Of a stretch of DNA of 64,000 nucleotides, positions 36,014 through 45,223 are shown piece after piece. The stretch is from positions 141,903 to 205,902 of the forward strand of contig CAXULW010000003.1 in NCBI GenBank assembly GCA_964252015.1. Reading direction: 5' to 3'. The notes under the pieces were generated by a model. It did no database searches, was not told the origin of the DNA, and saw only the letters and a list, made by a program, of their open reading frames with translations. Within the stretch, counting starts at the first letter, position 1, and every line of letters begins with the position of its first letter. This DNA is from CAXSBR01 sp964252015. GTDB lineage: Bacteria; Actinomycetota; Actinomycetes; Mycobacteriales; Jatrophihabitantaceae. The position numbers and the translations under genes were made by a program.

Positions 36014-36966
36014 CGGCCACCCACCTGGGCGTGGCGAGTCGACGTCGCGGGTTCAGGCCCACTCGTCAACGCGGCAATGATGCGCTGCTCCATCGGGTCG
36101 ATCCCCTTATCGGCGCGAGGCAGGAACGGCGTCGCCGGCTCCGCCATCGCCAGCTTGCGTATCCACCCGAACGAGGTCGCGAACAGGCCGATCACAACCG
36201 CCAACGCCACCTGACCGGCCACCGACCGGTAGGGCGCGGTGTAGGTGTGGGAGAACAGCACCAGGAACGTGGCCACGCCGAGCACGATGCCAAGCATCAA
36301 CTGCACGGCCCGCCTGTCCCCCGCTCGTCCCGCGGTGATCCTGCGGCGCAGGTCCAGCTCTTCGCGGCCCGCGACGGCCAGGTTTGTCAGCACACCGACC
36401 AGCCCGTCGCCACGCGTGCTGACGTTCATCTGCAACGCGGCGATGATCAGATCGGCCGAATGGTTCAGCTGCTCGGCCAGGTCCTGCAGTGCTTGCTCCA
36501 GCGGAACCTTCGACCGCAGTTGCCCAACCAGGCGTAGCAAAGATGGACGGATCACCGGTGCGGCGTTCTCCGCCGTCGCCGGAATCGCTTGCTCCAGCCC
36601 GGCGTGAGCGCTGGTCGTGTCGCGTAGCGCCTCACACCAGGTCACCACGGCCTCGAGGCGCACGATCTGCTGCTGTTCCTCCTTCGACCCGCCCATCAGG
36701 GCCGGCCAGAACGCGACCAGGCCGCCGAGGCCGAGAGCGGCCACGGGCCAGCGGGTGACTACCCCGATCAGCACCGCCAGCACCAATCCCGCGGCCAGCC
36801 GCACCATGAGCAGCGGCGACCTCGGACGCTCCAGCAGAGCCTTGATCCGGTTCGGTGGCCGGGTCGGGTCGGGCACCGTTCCGCGTACGGCGACAACAAG
36901 CAGGAGCACCGCGCCGCCGATACAGCCGCAGATGAGTGCGAACAGCAGCATGTTGACGTCAGGCAT
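36010..36966 (-). CDS. TadB-like type II/IV secretion inner-membrane protein
   Basis: A product of 318 residues of the GspF/TadB type: N-terminal span (LLFALICGCIGGAVLLLVV), central spans (LAAGLVLAVLIGVVT), the F-domain with VVTWCEALRDTTSAHAGLEQ, DLAEQLNHSADLIIAAL, and two C-terminal spans. It begins 3 bases after the TadA stop. Confidence 0.9.
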   Translation of the reverse strand: MPDVNMLLFALICGCIGGAVLLLVVAVRGTVPDPTRPPNRIKALLERPRSPLLMVRLAAGLVLAVLIGVVTRWPVAALGLGGLVAFWPALMGGSKEEQQQIVRLEAVVTWCEALRDTTSAHAGLEQAIPATAENAAPVIRPSLLRLVGQLRSKVPLEQALQDLAEQLNHSADLIIAALQMNVSTRGDGLVGVLTNLAVAGREELDLRRRITAGRAGDRRAVQLMLGIVLGVATFLVLFSHTYTAPYRSVAGQVALAVVIGLFATSFGWIRKLAMAEPATPFLPRADKGIDPMEQRIIAALTSGPEPATSTRHAQVGGR

Positions 36967-36969
36967 CGT

Positions 36970-38367
36970 TCACCATCCGCTCGGTTGGCTCGCCGTACTC
37001 CACGTCGACGGCATGCCGTCGGTGTAGCCGACCCGGGCGAGCTTCGGCATCCGGCTGATGGCCACCTCGGTGTTGCGGACTGCCCGGCCGTCCGCGCGTG
37101 AGGGCGTGAAAATGTGGGATCGACCGACGCGCCCGTTCATCACGCCGGACACTTCGATTATCTGGGTGACCGTTCGCCGCATGCCCAGCATCGGGTTCTT
37201 CTCGATGAACACGACGAAGTCGATCGCGCCCGCCATCAGCTGATGAGCGATATCGAAATTGACGCTGCCGAACTGCGCTGCGTACGTGGCGATCCGGTTG
37301 AACACCTCCTCGGAGTCACGCGCATGGATCGTCGAAAGCGAACCGTCGTTGCCCTGGGCCATTGCTGACAACATCTCGACCACCTCGGGGCCGAGCACTT
37401 CGCCGACGATGACGCGACGCGGGTTGTGCCGCCGCGTGCGCCGCACCAGCTCGGCGATATCCAAACCGCCTCGACCGTCAGCGTCAGGGAGAACGACCTC
37501 CATCGGCACGACATCGCAGTGCAATTCGGGGTGACGGTCGATACCGAGCTCCAGTGCGATCTCGATGGTGATCAGGCGTTCCATCGCGTCGATGCAGTTG
37601 ATCAATGCGCGGAGTAGCGCGGTCTTGCCGGCATCGGTCGCCCCGCCGACCACGATGTTGCAGCGTGATCGGACCGCGGCGTACAAGAAGTCCGCCACCT
37701 GCTCGCCGACCGTCCCGAGTGAGACCAGGTCGGGCAGGACCTCGCGGCCCGGCTTCGTGGCGACGCGGGCCATGTCAGGTCGCAGGAACATCTGCGGGTA
37801 GCGATTGCGGCGGATGCTCACAATGGGTTCCTGAGTGGCTGACATGAGCGCCGCCAGCCGTGATCCGTCCTGAAGCCGCACATCGAGCGTGGGAGCGTTC
37901 GGGCTGAACGGTCTCGCGTTCATGCCCGCGTAGGAGCCGAGGTTCTGCACGATGCTGATCAGGTCCTCGTTGGTCGCCGCTACGGGCCGCCACAATTCCT
38001 TGATCCCGCCCGCGTAGGTGACCCAGGTCTGCTCGCAGCCGTTGATGTCGATGTTCTCGACCAACTCGTTGTCCAGCAGCTCCTGCAGCTCACCCGCACC
38101 GTAGATCGCGCTGAAGATGGCCGACCGGAGGCGGATCTCGAACCCCGGATCGGCCGGCAGCTCCTCCCGCCGCGCCAGCATGTCCTGCAGATGCTGGGAA
38201 ACGACTTGGCGGATGATGCTGTGCGCCTGCTGTTGCTCATCCGCCGCCGTGCGCACCGCGTGTCCCGCGGCCTGAAGATGGCGACGGTCGGCGAGCTGCG
38301 CGTCCGCTACCTGTCCCTGCAGCTTGCGGATCAGCGCGTAATCCAAAAGGTCACTCACCGCGCCCAC
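36970..38367 (-). CDS. TadA/CpaF-type secretion ATPase
   Basis: A hexameric-type GspE/VirB11 superfamily ATPase of 465 residues that drives Tad pilus extension (and in some bacteria retraction). An N-terminal helical region precedes the ATPase domain with Walker A GGATDAGKT (about 231-239), Walker B-like RRVIVGEVLGPEV, the histidine-box region ERLITIEIALELGIDRHPE, and STIHARDSEEV. GTG at 38367 overlaps the CpaE stop by 17 bases; a GTG at 38358 (GTGA overlap) is the alternative start. Confidence 0.93.
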   Translation of the reverse strand: MGAVSDLLDYALIRKLQGQVADAQLADRRHLQAAGHAVRTAADEQQQAHSIIRQVVSQHLQDMLARREELPADPGFEIRLRSAIFSAIYGAGELQELLDNELVENIDINGCEQTWVTYAGGIKELWRPVAATNEDLISIVQNLGSYAGMNARPFSPNAPTLDVRLQDGSRLAALMSATQEPIVSIRRNRYPQMFLRPDMARVATKPGREVLPDLVSLGTVGEQVADFLYAAVRSRCNIVVGGATDAGKTALLRALINCIDAMERLITIEIALELGIDRHPELHCDVVPMEVVLPDADGRGGLDIAELVRRTRRHNPRRVIVGEVLGPEVVEMLSAMAQGNDGSLSTIHARDSEEVFNRIATYAAQFGSVNFDIAHQLMAGAIDFVVFIEKNPMLGMRRTVTQIIEVSGVMNGRVGRSHIFTPSRADGRAVRNTEVAISRMPKLARVGYTDGMPSTWSTASQPSGW

Positions 38368-39217
38368 CCGCCACGTTCATTGGCGATGCGCTGGGCGCAC
38401 CCGACACAGGGGGCGTCCCGTGCGATTGCTGTACCGGCGGAGCCTCAACGGGGGGCCACCACGCAGTCAGCGTTTGGACCAATTCGCGGGCGGAGCTCAG
38501 CAAGTCGCCCCTGGCCACCTTCTTCGTCAGCTGCCCGGCGCGCAGCAGCTGCACGCTGCGCTCATCCTCGGCGATCCACCCGGCCACCGGAATGGTCGAC
38601 GTTGTCGCTTCGGCCGCGAGCTGGACCCTCACGTCCCGCAGGCGCGCTGAGTGCTCCCGAGCCGGGCAGATCACCGCGATCGTCAGCGGCGACCGGCCGT
38701 GCAGGCCCTGACCGAGTCGGGCAGCCAGGGCACTCGCCCGCTCACGCAGGTGGTAGAGCCCCTCCGGAGTCGCTCGGGCGAGGAGAAGCACGATCGTCGA
38801 CGCGGCCGCTACCGGCCCAGCCGAGCTGTCTTCCTGCAACCGGCCTAGATCCGCGATCGCCGTGCCCGGCCACTGATCAGCCGCTGACGCGATCGCCGGC
38901 CACTGTCGCGCGATCGGCGCGAAGTCATCCGTCCGCATATCGGTGGCCGGGATGACCGGGATGCCCAGACTCGTGTGGTGCGCATAGTTGAGCAACGACA
39001 TCGGCAAGCTTCCGCTCCGGGCGTCCACCGCAAGGGCCCGCAACGCGGGGTGCGGGGCGAGGAGATTCCCCTGCGGCGTGCGCATTCGCAATGCTGCGTC
39101 CCCACCGGACGGGTCAGCCTCCAGCAGCACCCGCTCACCCGGCCACATCATCCCCAGGGCGGTCGCCGTCCAGGACACGCCCGGAGACCCCTTGTCCGCG
39201 CAGACCGTGACAATCAT
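38351..39217 (-). CDS. CpaE-like MinD-family protein with altered P-loop
   Basis: A product of 288 residues in the position of CpaE/TadZ, which positions Tad pili in the cell. The N terminus MIVTVCADKGSPGVSWTATA aligns with the deviant Walker A of MinD proteins, but the KGGxGKT signature has become KGSPGVSWT and lacks the second lysine. VLLEADPSGGD is the switch-like strand. So the fold is kept while ATP hydrolysis is doubtful. The C-terminal tail is proline-rich. It is coupled to the CpaB-like gene by ATGA. Confidence 0.8.
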   Translation of the reverse strand: MIVTVCADKGSPGVSWTATALGMMWPGERVLLEADPSGGDAALRMRTPQGNLLAPHPALRALAVDARSGSLPMSLLNYAHHTSLGIPVIPATDMRTDDFAPIARQWPAIASAADQWPGTAIADLGRLQEDSSAGPVAAASTIVLLLARATPEGLYHLRERASALAARLGQGLHGRSPLTIAVICPAREHSARLRDVRVQLAAEATTSTIPVAGWIAEDERSVQLLRAGQLTKKVARGDLLSSARELVQTLTAWWPPVEAPPVQQSHGTPPVSGAPSASPMNVAGGRGE

Positions 39218-39897
39218 CGGCCCACCCGGATCAACGCGATCAGCCCGGCATTGCTGGCCACGGCCACCGCTGCGGCCACCGATTTGGGCACCACCAGCGT
39301 CAACAAGGTTCCGCCGGACTGCGACGGGTCGGCCGCCGAGCTGTACACCGTCGCGCTCTCGTCCAACACGATCGCCGCCGGCGGCTTCGCGCCGCCACCG
39401 GCCGTGTTCTTCTGCGGCAGCTGCAAAATCTCGACTAAGTCGCCCGGGTTGAGACCATTGGCAGGGATTTGGCCCGGGGTCACCGCGACGCCGACCTGCG
39501 CATCCGAGCCATTGGCCGGCGGAGCCGACGTCACCATGGACCGCTGCAGCAAGGTGTTAGGCAGTAGCTCCACCACCGCCGTCTCACCGACTACCAAGTT
39601 CAAATTCGACCCACCGATCGCGGTGACGCCGCCCGCCACCTGAACCGTCGACAAGTCAGACCGCTGGATCGTGTGACCGACCGGGACATCGGTGACCACG
39701 ACCACGACTGGAACCTTCTTGCCCGCCTGCGAGTAGAAGTACGAACCCACCGCGGCTAGGCCCACGATCAGAACCACAGCCAGCGCCGCATAACCTGGCC
39801 GCTTCTGCCGAATCGGCAGCGGCGTCCCCACTCGGGCGGCAGGGGGTGTCCCGCGACCATTCAGAGACGCCTTCGCGTCCGTTCTCAGAGACGTCAT
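39214..39897 (-). CDS. CpaB/RcpC-like SAF-domain pilus protein
   Basis: A product of 227 residues with one N-terminal membrane span (YAALAVVLIVGLAAVGSYFY) and an outer SAF domain (TDVPVGHTIQRSDLSTVQV, ELLPNTLLQRSMVT, VTPGQIPANGLNPGDLVEIL). CpaB/RcpC proteins sit at the base of Tad pili; SAF domains bind carbohydrate or wall polymers. First of the core Tad genes, with a purine-rich ribosome site upstream. Confidence 0.9.
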   Translation of the reverse strand: MTSLRTDAKASLNGRGTPPAARVGTPLPIRQKRPGYAALAVVLIVGLAAVGSYFYSQAGKKVPVVVVVTDVPVGHTIQRSDLSTVQVAGGVTAIGGSNLNLVVGETAVVELLPNTLLQRSMVTSAPPANGSDAQVGVAVTPGQIPANGLNPGDLVEILQLPQKNTAGGGAKPPAAIVLDESATVYSSAADPSQSGGTLLTLVVPKSVAAAVAVASNAGLIALIRVGR

Positions 39898-39990
39898 GCG
39901 CGCTCCTTGTACTAACGGTTCACGGTCTTGATCTGCAGGACGTTCAGCTGCCCCGAAGTCGACGTCGACAGACCGGGGATCTCGCCCGCG

Positions 39991-40842
39991 CTATTGCCGG
40001 TTCCGGTCCACGTGATCCTCCAAGTGATCGTCTGCGTTGAGGTTGATGGGATGGTCGTACCCCGGACCGGTCACGCGTGAATACTGGTAACCGCACGCGC
40101 CGCCGCTGGGGGCAGTATTGGCGTCACTCGTCGTCCACGGTTGACCTGGCCCGCCACACGATTGGTCATCGGACCCGTCGCCCGGATTGAAGATGAGCGA
40201 CACTGGAACCGCACTGACTGTTGCGGTGAACCCCGCCGCGGACGCTGTCGCGGTCAGGGGTTTCCATGTATCGGGGTCGGTCCAGTAGTAGGTCCACAAG
40301 CCCACATACGTGAACGGGAACCCGTTGTAGTCCTCTGACTCCGAGGGTGACCTATGCCCGGATGGATGCGGGAAAACGATTGTCTTGTAGGCCTGCTCGG
40401 CGAGCCCGGCCGGAGTCACCACGGGCGGGCACCCGATTTGAGCCATCTCGCGATTGATTTCCGCGGTTTCTGCGGCCGTCCAGTCTTGATAGGGCTTTCC
40501 CAACGTGTTCGCAGCGTCGGCCTTCATCGCATTGCAGTACTGACCCTGCAGCTCGTCAGCGCACGCTTGCGACACCGTCGGCGGCTTGTCGCCGTAGGAC
40601 GCCAGCGGATACTTCGCACACGGATCGACGTGTGATCCACGGCCATGGTTGCGCCCACCGCCGCTGCCACCATTGCCGCCACCGCCACCCGTCCCGACGG
40701 TGCACGACGGGTCCCCGATGTTGCAGTGGCCTCCGCTGCCATCCGCGCCCGCCGGTGAAGCACCCATCACGCCTATCACCGAGATGACCAAGAAGGCGAT
40801 GAGGCCGCCGGTTACCCCTCGCACCTGACTCAGCCCTTGCAC
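39991..40842 (-). CDS. Secreted Tad-locus protein, frameshifted C terminus
   Basis: A product of 283 residues with a signal peptide (GGLIAFLVISVIGVMGASPAGA), a glycine-rich stretch and an outer domain with several Cys (HCNIGDPSC, YCNAMKADAAN, SCGGPGQPW, GACGYQYSRVTGPGYDHP). After GYDHP the annotated frame gives a short unnatural tail. The +1 frame continues coherently (TQTITWRITWTGTG, GEIPGLSTSTSGQLNVLQIK) to a TAG at 39912-39914, 30 residues further. So one extra base near 40045 seems to have cut the protein short. It is a likely surface or pilus-associated protein. Confidence 0.8.
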   Translation of the reverse strand: MQGLSQVRGVTGGLIAFLVISVIGVMGASPAGADGSGGHCNIGDPSCTVGTGGGGGNGGSGGGRNHGRGSHVDPCAKYPLASYGDKPPTVSQACADELQGQYCNAMKADAANTLGKPYQDWTAAETAEINREMAQIGCPPVVTPAGLAEQAYKTIVFPHPSGHRSPSESEDYNGFPFTYVGLWTYYWTDPDTWKPLTATASAAGFTATVSAVPVSLIFNPGDGSDDQSCGGPGQPWTTSDANTAPSGGACGYQYSRVTGPGYDHPINLNADDHLEDHVDRNRQ

Positions 40843-41525
40843 GTCTTACTCGTGTCCTGCACGACAGAGGTGATCTGCCACGTCGAGCCGGAGTTCGCCT
40901 TCATGAAGAACGTCAGCAAGTACGGGGGAGGTGGCTTCCGTGGCTTGCTTTTAGGGACGGCCTTGCCCGTGGCAGTGTCGTACTGCTCCCACGGGTCCGA
41001 GGCGTCTACGACCTCGCAGCTTGTCAATATCACTGCAGTTCGGGAGAGGACCCCCTGAACCTTGACGTTTGGATTCGGCGCAGCGCCTCGATAGGCCAGA
41101 TGTTGAGCCTTGAGCGAGGCATATGACTGCTCGTCCTGCGTGCGGAACTTGCCGGTCTCGTACTTAGCGATCCAGCTCAAGTCGGACTTCGCGGGACTAC
41201 GGAGCGACTGTATGCGGGCGTTGTAGTCCGCGTAATAGCCGTTCACAGCGCCCTGCGCTGCCGGGGTAACGCTCGGTGGCGTCAACGTGCGAGTCGCGAT
41301 GCTTGGCGTTGTGGCTAATCGTGTCGTTGCGGTCGTTGACGGCGTTGCCGGTGTCTTCGACGGCGTTGCCGTTGTCGAGTTGCTGGGCGTCGGTGACTTG
41401 GTTGTCGGTGACTGCGTATGGACTCCGCTGCTGCCGCCGCAACCCGCGAAGAGCACCGCCGCGGCGACCAGTAAAAGGATCAGCGACAGACCGAAGTGGG
41501 CCGTCCCCGCGGGCCGAGGAGCCAT
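40830..41525 (-). CDS. Lipoprotein upstream of the Tad locus
   Basis: A product of 231 residues from the ATG 41525, with GGGAGG 7 bases upstream. It has a lipoprotein signal (LSLILLLVAAAVLFAGCGG), a long Thr/Ser/Pro linker with repeated TTPS-like units, and a C-terminal domain of about 120 residues (VNGYYADYNARIQSL, LTFFMKANSGSTWQITSVVQ) resembling NTF2-like accessory proteins. It overlaps the next gene by 13 bases. Likely outer leaflet or wall-side component of the pilus or transfer apparatus. Confidence 0.85.
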   Translation of the reverse strand: MAPRPAGTAHFGLSLILLLVAAAVLFAGCGGSSGVHTQSPTTKSPTPSNSTTATPSKTPATPSTTATTRLATTPSIATRTLTPPSVTPAAQGAVNGYYADYNARIQSLRSPAKSDLSWIAKYETGKFRTQDEQSYASLKAQHLAYRGAAPNPNVKVQGVLSRTAVILTSCEVVDASDPWEQYDTATGKAVPKSKPRKPPPPYLLTFFMKANSGSTWQITSVVQDTSKTCKG

Positions 41526-41891
41526 GCAACCTCCCATGGTTGGGGGGAGTGACGCGCGCCTTTCCGGGGGTTAACACGGTCACCGAAGGGCCCACGGTGC
41601 CCTCTCGTGATCAGGTAAGTCAAGGGTGGATCCGCTCCGAAATCAAAAGTTTTCCGGCACGCGGGAAGGGCATGAGTACTGACTGTCAGACCCCAGGCAC
41701 ACTCCGTCGTTATCAATTCGTGACCATGGAGGTGGCACCAATCTTGGCCCTGTTTCACCTGCCCTTAGCGAGGGGCCCCCACGGGCTGCCGCCGCCGAGC
41801 GGACTAACCAAGGAAGTTGCCCATCGGGAGCACTTCCGTTGACGTTTCAACCCTGGCCCGAGGTGAGAGCCATCCACGAGAGGAACAAATC
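41526..41891. promoter_or_regulatory. Divergent promoter region between lipoprotein/Tad locus and xis-int
   Basis: About 370 bases separating the start of the minus-strand Tad locus from the plus-strand excisionase gene, so promoters for both directions must lie here. A GGGTTAAC box is at 41568-41575, similar to the boxes at 17211-17234 and 1745. GAGAGGAAC, 5 bases before the excisionase ATG, is its ribosome site. I cannot name clear -35/-10 pairs. Confidence 0.45.
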
Positions 41892-42122
41892 ATGAACCAT
41901 AACCTCAACACCCGGGACGACCGCCCGGATGAGGTCGACGACCTACTCACCCTGCACGAAGTCGCCGAACTGCTCCGCGTCCCCGACGCCACCCTCCGGT
42001 ATTGGCGCTACCTCGGCACCGGCCCCCGCAGCTTCCGCGTCGGCCGCGGCGTCCGCTACTGGCGCCGCGAAGTCCACACCTGGCTACACACCCAAAGCGG
42101 CACCGGCCCACACGCCGCGTAG
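41892..42122 (+). CDS. Excisionase-like MerR-type helix-turn-helix protein
   Basis: A product of 76 residues from the ATG 41892 (GAGAGGAAC upstream). The region DLLTLHEVAELLRVPDATLR followed by YWRYLGTGPRSFRVGRGVRY is the winged helix of excisionase/AlpA-type proteins (helix-turn-helix 17 group), in which a basic wing reads the minor groove. It is located 54 bases before the integrase in the same direction, the usual place for a recombination directionality factor. Confidence 0.9.
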   Translation: MNHNLNTRDDRPDEVDDLLTLHEVAELLRVPDATLRYWRYLGTGPRSFRVGRGVRYWRREVHTWLHTQSGTGPHAA

Positions 42123-42176
42123 CAAGAAGCAGAATATTGTAGACATCCACCGACCCTTGCCACAGGAGGCGGACCC

Positions 42177-43268
42177 ATGGCAAGCATCGCGAGACGAGCC
42201 GACGGCCATTGGAGAGCCCGCTACCGGGACTCCCGCGCTAAGGAGCACTCACGCCACTTCGAGCGCAAGATCGATGCCCAGCGCTGGCTCGACAGCGTTA
42301 CCGCGTCGATCCGAACGGGAACGTACGTCGATCCCGTGCTCGGGCGCGAGACCGTCGGCGAGTACGCCGACACATGGATGGTGCGACAGGTCCAGCTCAA
42401 GCCCAGCACGAGATCGCGATACGCGGCGATCATTCGGGTGCACGTCAAACCCCACTTCGGACACGTTCCGCTCGTCAAGATGGAACGCTCTGACATAAGC
42501 AGCTGGGTCGCTGAACTCGTCGCGAGCAACCGCGCCGCCGCCACCGTTCGCCACATCTACAAAGTCCTACACAGCATCTTGCAATCGGCGATGCTGGATG
42601 GCCGGCTGGCGCGCAACCCGGCGGTCGGCATCAAACTGCCTCGCGAAAAAGGCAAGGAGAAGCGGTTCCTGACGCACGAACAGGTCGCCGCTCTGGCCGA
42701 TGCCGCAGGTGAGGACCGCCTGTCCATCGAGGTACTCGCCTACTGCGGCCTACGCTTCGGTGAGCTCGCAGCACTTCGCGTCCGCGACATCGACTTCGTG
42801 CGGCGCCGACTGCGTATCGAGCAGTCCGCGACCGAGGTGGACGGTGTCATGGTTTTCGGAACGCCCAAGTCGCACCAGCAGCGCCTGGTGCCGGTACGCC
42901 CGTCTCTTCTCGAGGCGCTCTCGTGCGCATGCGAGGGCAAGGGCCAGGACGATCTGGTCTTCACTGCTCCCCGCGGCGGCGTGATCTTCTTGCGGAACTG
43001 GCGCAAACGAGTCTTCGATCCTGCCGCCGACTCAGCCGGCCTCGCGCCGCTGAGTCCCCACGAGCTACGCCACACCGCCGCAAGCCTGGCCGTCGCCGTG
43101 GGAGCCAACGTCAAGGCGGTACAGCGGATGCTTGGTCACGCCTCGGCCGCGATGACCCTCGACACCTACTCGGGTCTGTTTGAGGACGATCTCGACGACG
43201 TCGCCGCTCGGCTCGACAGTGCAGCGCTACGGTCCAGCACGCAGGTTCACCCTGAGCTCGCCCGCTAG
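42177..43268 (+). CDS. Tyrosine recombinase integrase
   Basis: A protein of 363 residues with an N-terminal arm-binding region (WRARYRDSRAKEHSRHF), a SAM-like core-binding domain (PSTRSRYAAIIRVHVKPHF) and a catalytic domain with Arg193 (YCGLRFGELAALRVRD), His295 and Arg298 (SPHELRHTAAS), His321 (RMLGHASAAMTLD) and the nucleophile Tyr331. All active-site residues are present, so it should be active. GGAGG lies 6 bases before the ATG. It probably integrates and excises the element to its left. No tRNA target or att repeat was recognised beside it. Confidence 0.93.
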   Translation: MASIARRADGHWRARYRDSRAKEHSRHFERKIDAQRWLDSVTASIRTGTYVDPVLGRETVGEYADTWMVRQVQLKPSTRSRYAAIIRVHVKPHFGHVPLVKMERSDISSWVAELVASNRAAATVRHIYKVLHSILQSAMLDGRLARNPAVGIKLPREKGKEKRFLTHEQVAALADAAGEDRLSIEVLAYCGLRFGELAALRVRDIDFVRRRLRIEQSATEVDGVMVFGTPKSHQQRLVPVRPSLLEALSCACEGKGQDDLVFTAPRGGVIFLRNWRKRVFDPAADSAGLAPLSPHELRHTAASLAVAVGANVKAVQRMLGHASAAMTLDTYSGLFEDDLDDVAARLDSAALRSSTQVHPELAR

Positions 43269-43467
43269 CCGTCGACGACGCGCCCGTTGTCTGACGTGGC
43301 GACCGCGCACATGAATCGCTCTGGTCGGGCCTGGTTTCCCGCAACGCTTGACGCGCCTGCGCTCGGCACCGAGCGGAACTGCGAAATCGAAATGGTCAGA
43401 GTCTCGCGTGCAGCGTGCGCGTACGCGAATTCGCCGGGGACAGGAACACTCGTGACAGAATCACCGG

Positions 43468-43887
43468 GTGTCCGATGGCTTCCACCCCGCGCTTCGACAT
43501 GTACGCGCTGACGAGCTCAGCGTGGACACGGCTCAGTCAGGGGGCATGCAGAGGTTCGCGGCCATCAGCGGTAAGACGGTGGGATCGGCCAGACTCTGGA
43601 TGGGGCAGACGCACGTAAAGCCCGCCACACGATCGTCAGATCACCACCACGGTGAGGCAGAGACAGCGATCTTCGTGCTGAGCGGCAGCCCAGAATTCGT
43701 CTTTCTTGATCAGGAATCGAGAGTGGAGACACGTATCCGTGCCGCGGCCGGCGACTACATCTTCGTGCCGCCATTCACTCCGCATCGCGAGGAGAACAAC
43801 GACCCCGACACCGAGGCGGTGGTCGTACTGGCGCGAAGCACACAGGAGACCATTGTCGTCAACTTGCCGTCTTTGGATTCGCACTAG
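43468..43887 (+). CDS. Cupin-domain protein
   Basis: A product of 139 residues from a GTG at 43468. It is a single cupin barrel: DHHHGEAETAIFVLSGSPEF (metal ligands His, His, Glu of motif 1) and YIFVPPFTPHREENN (motif 2 with His). The size and motif spacing match small cupin_2 proteins, which bind a metal and a small ligand; no substrate can be named. It lies after the integrase, apparently outside the element. Confidence 0.8.
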   Translation: MSDGFHPALRHVRADELSVDTAQSGGMQRFAAISGKTVGSARLWMGQTHVKPATRSSDHHHGEAETAIFVLSGSPEFVFLDQESRVETRIRAAAGDYIFVPPFTPHREENNDPDTEAVVVLARSTQETIVVNLPSLDSH

Positions 43888-44296
43888 CTTCAGGCAGGCT
43901 GCGGACAACGTGAGGTCGTGCCGCGGATTGATGGTGTCGTCACGGTTCGGTGCTGGCACGCCGTATGTGGCGACGTACGTGCCGATTCAGAAAAACGAGG
44001 ATACGGGCATCCTGGTAGGTCGCTTAAACGCGAGATAGCCGTCGGGAACTGCTCGGCGGGGCCGGACACGAGCTTGTCGGTGTAAGTTCGCGCCCTACCC
44101 GTCGATCTCGCGCAGGGAGCAGGTGACGGCAAGCCGCGCAGATCGGAGTGTATATATCGGGGTCTCGTCCCTGAAGAAGATCATCGCATCGATGAGCTCC
44201 GGAACCACGGCTCACGCGAAGATGCCGAGATGCTTGCCGAGTCAAGGTCTCGCGTTGCCGATCGGGTGCCGATGAGATGACGCAGGAATCGACGCT
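43888..44296. other. Intergenic segment without recognisable gene
   Basis: About 410 bases between the cupin gene and the methyltransferase-fold gene. No open frame has convincing coding character or a ribosome site. A low-G+C patch (TGTATATATCGGGG, near 44150) is the only composition change and could be part of a promoter. Confidence 0.4.
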
Positions 44297-45010
44297 GTGA
44301 GCGCGCGCTTTGAGGAACTTGCCTGGCAGGAGACCGCGATGGGGCCAATCAGCCTGCGGCGCCGACTCGATCCGATGCTCCACGTCGACGTGTATGAGGT
44401 GAAGCTCGGCGCGGAGTTCCTTCTGTCGAGTTTGTTCACGGCGGCCGAGATCGAACTTGCCCGCATCGCCCTGGCCGAACTGCCAGGTGCCGAACTCGAC
44501 GTCGCGGTCGGCGGCCTTGGGCTCGGCTACACCGCACGCGCCGTTCTCGACAATGAGAGGGTCAGGTCACTGCTCGTAGTGGAGGCACTCGAGGAGCTGA
44601 TCGACTGGCACCATCGTTGCTTGCTACCCGACGTCGTCAGCCTGACCAGCGACCAGCGCTGCAGATTCCAGCTCGGTGACTTCTTCGCGATGACCAAATC
44701 CTCGACCGGTTTCGACCCGAGCTCGCCGCAACGAAAATTCCACGCCATCCTGCTGGATGCCGACCACACTCCGCGCCACGTGTTGCACCCCAGTCACGCC
44801 GACTTCTATAGTCCGGCAGGTTTGGACCGGGTGGCCCGTCACCTGCTACCAGGCGGAGTGTTCGCGCTCTGGTCCGACGACCCGCCCGACCAGGAGTTCC
44901 TGGCCGCGCTTGAGGAAGCGTTCGCCGTCGCCCACGCTCATGTCATCGAGATCCCGAATCCCATCACTGGGGGCAGATCTGCAAATACGGTGTATGCCGC
45001 CACATCGTGA
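44297..45010 (+). CDS. Spermidine-synthase-like SAM-fold protein
   Basis: A product of 237 residues from a GTG at 44297. The Rossmann methyltransferase/spermidine synthase fold is visible in LDVAVGGLGLGYTARAVLDN (motif I, glycine-rich), SLLVVEALEELIDWH (motif II acid), RCRFQLGDFFAM (motif III) and FHAILLDADHTPRHVL (post-I). The DxD-type acidic pair of true polyamine synthases is not clear, so it may be a methyltransferase-like or catalytically changed relative of such proteins. Confidence 0.8.
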   Translation: MSARFEELAWQETAMGPISLRRRLDPMLHVDVYEVKLGAEFLLSSLFTAAEIELARIALAELPGAELDVAVGGLGLGYTARAVLDNERVRSLLVVEALEELIDWHHRCLLPDVVSLTSDQRCRFQLGDFFAMTKSSTGFDPSSPQRKFHAILLDADHTPRHVLHPSHADFYSPAGLDRVARHLLPGGVFALWSDDPPDQEFLAALEEAFAVAHAHVIEIPNPITGGRSANTVYAATS

Positions 45011-45223
45011 CCGAGGAGCCGCACTCACCCCGGTAATGCGGCGACCGACCGAACCGGCACGCCCACGCTGGAAAACGCCGCACCGACCCATCCTTATCGA
45101 GCGTATCGCTGAGCGTATTGCTCGAATTTTGGCGCCGCGCAGATCGGTTGATAATGGGGCGGTCCCCACTGGAGGCTGATTGGTCGCCACGAGGCGCGAT
45201 GTGGCGGTTCCACTCGCTGGAGA

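Noticed and set aside
43269..43467. tRNA or att site directly after the integrase
   Set aside because: I found no tRNA-like sequence and no direct repeat shared with the 1.1-1.9 kb segment; the insertion site stays unknown.
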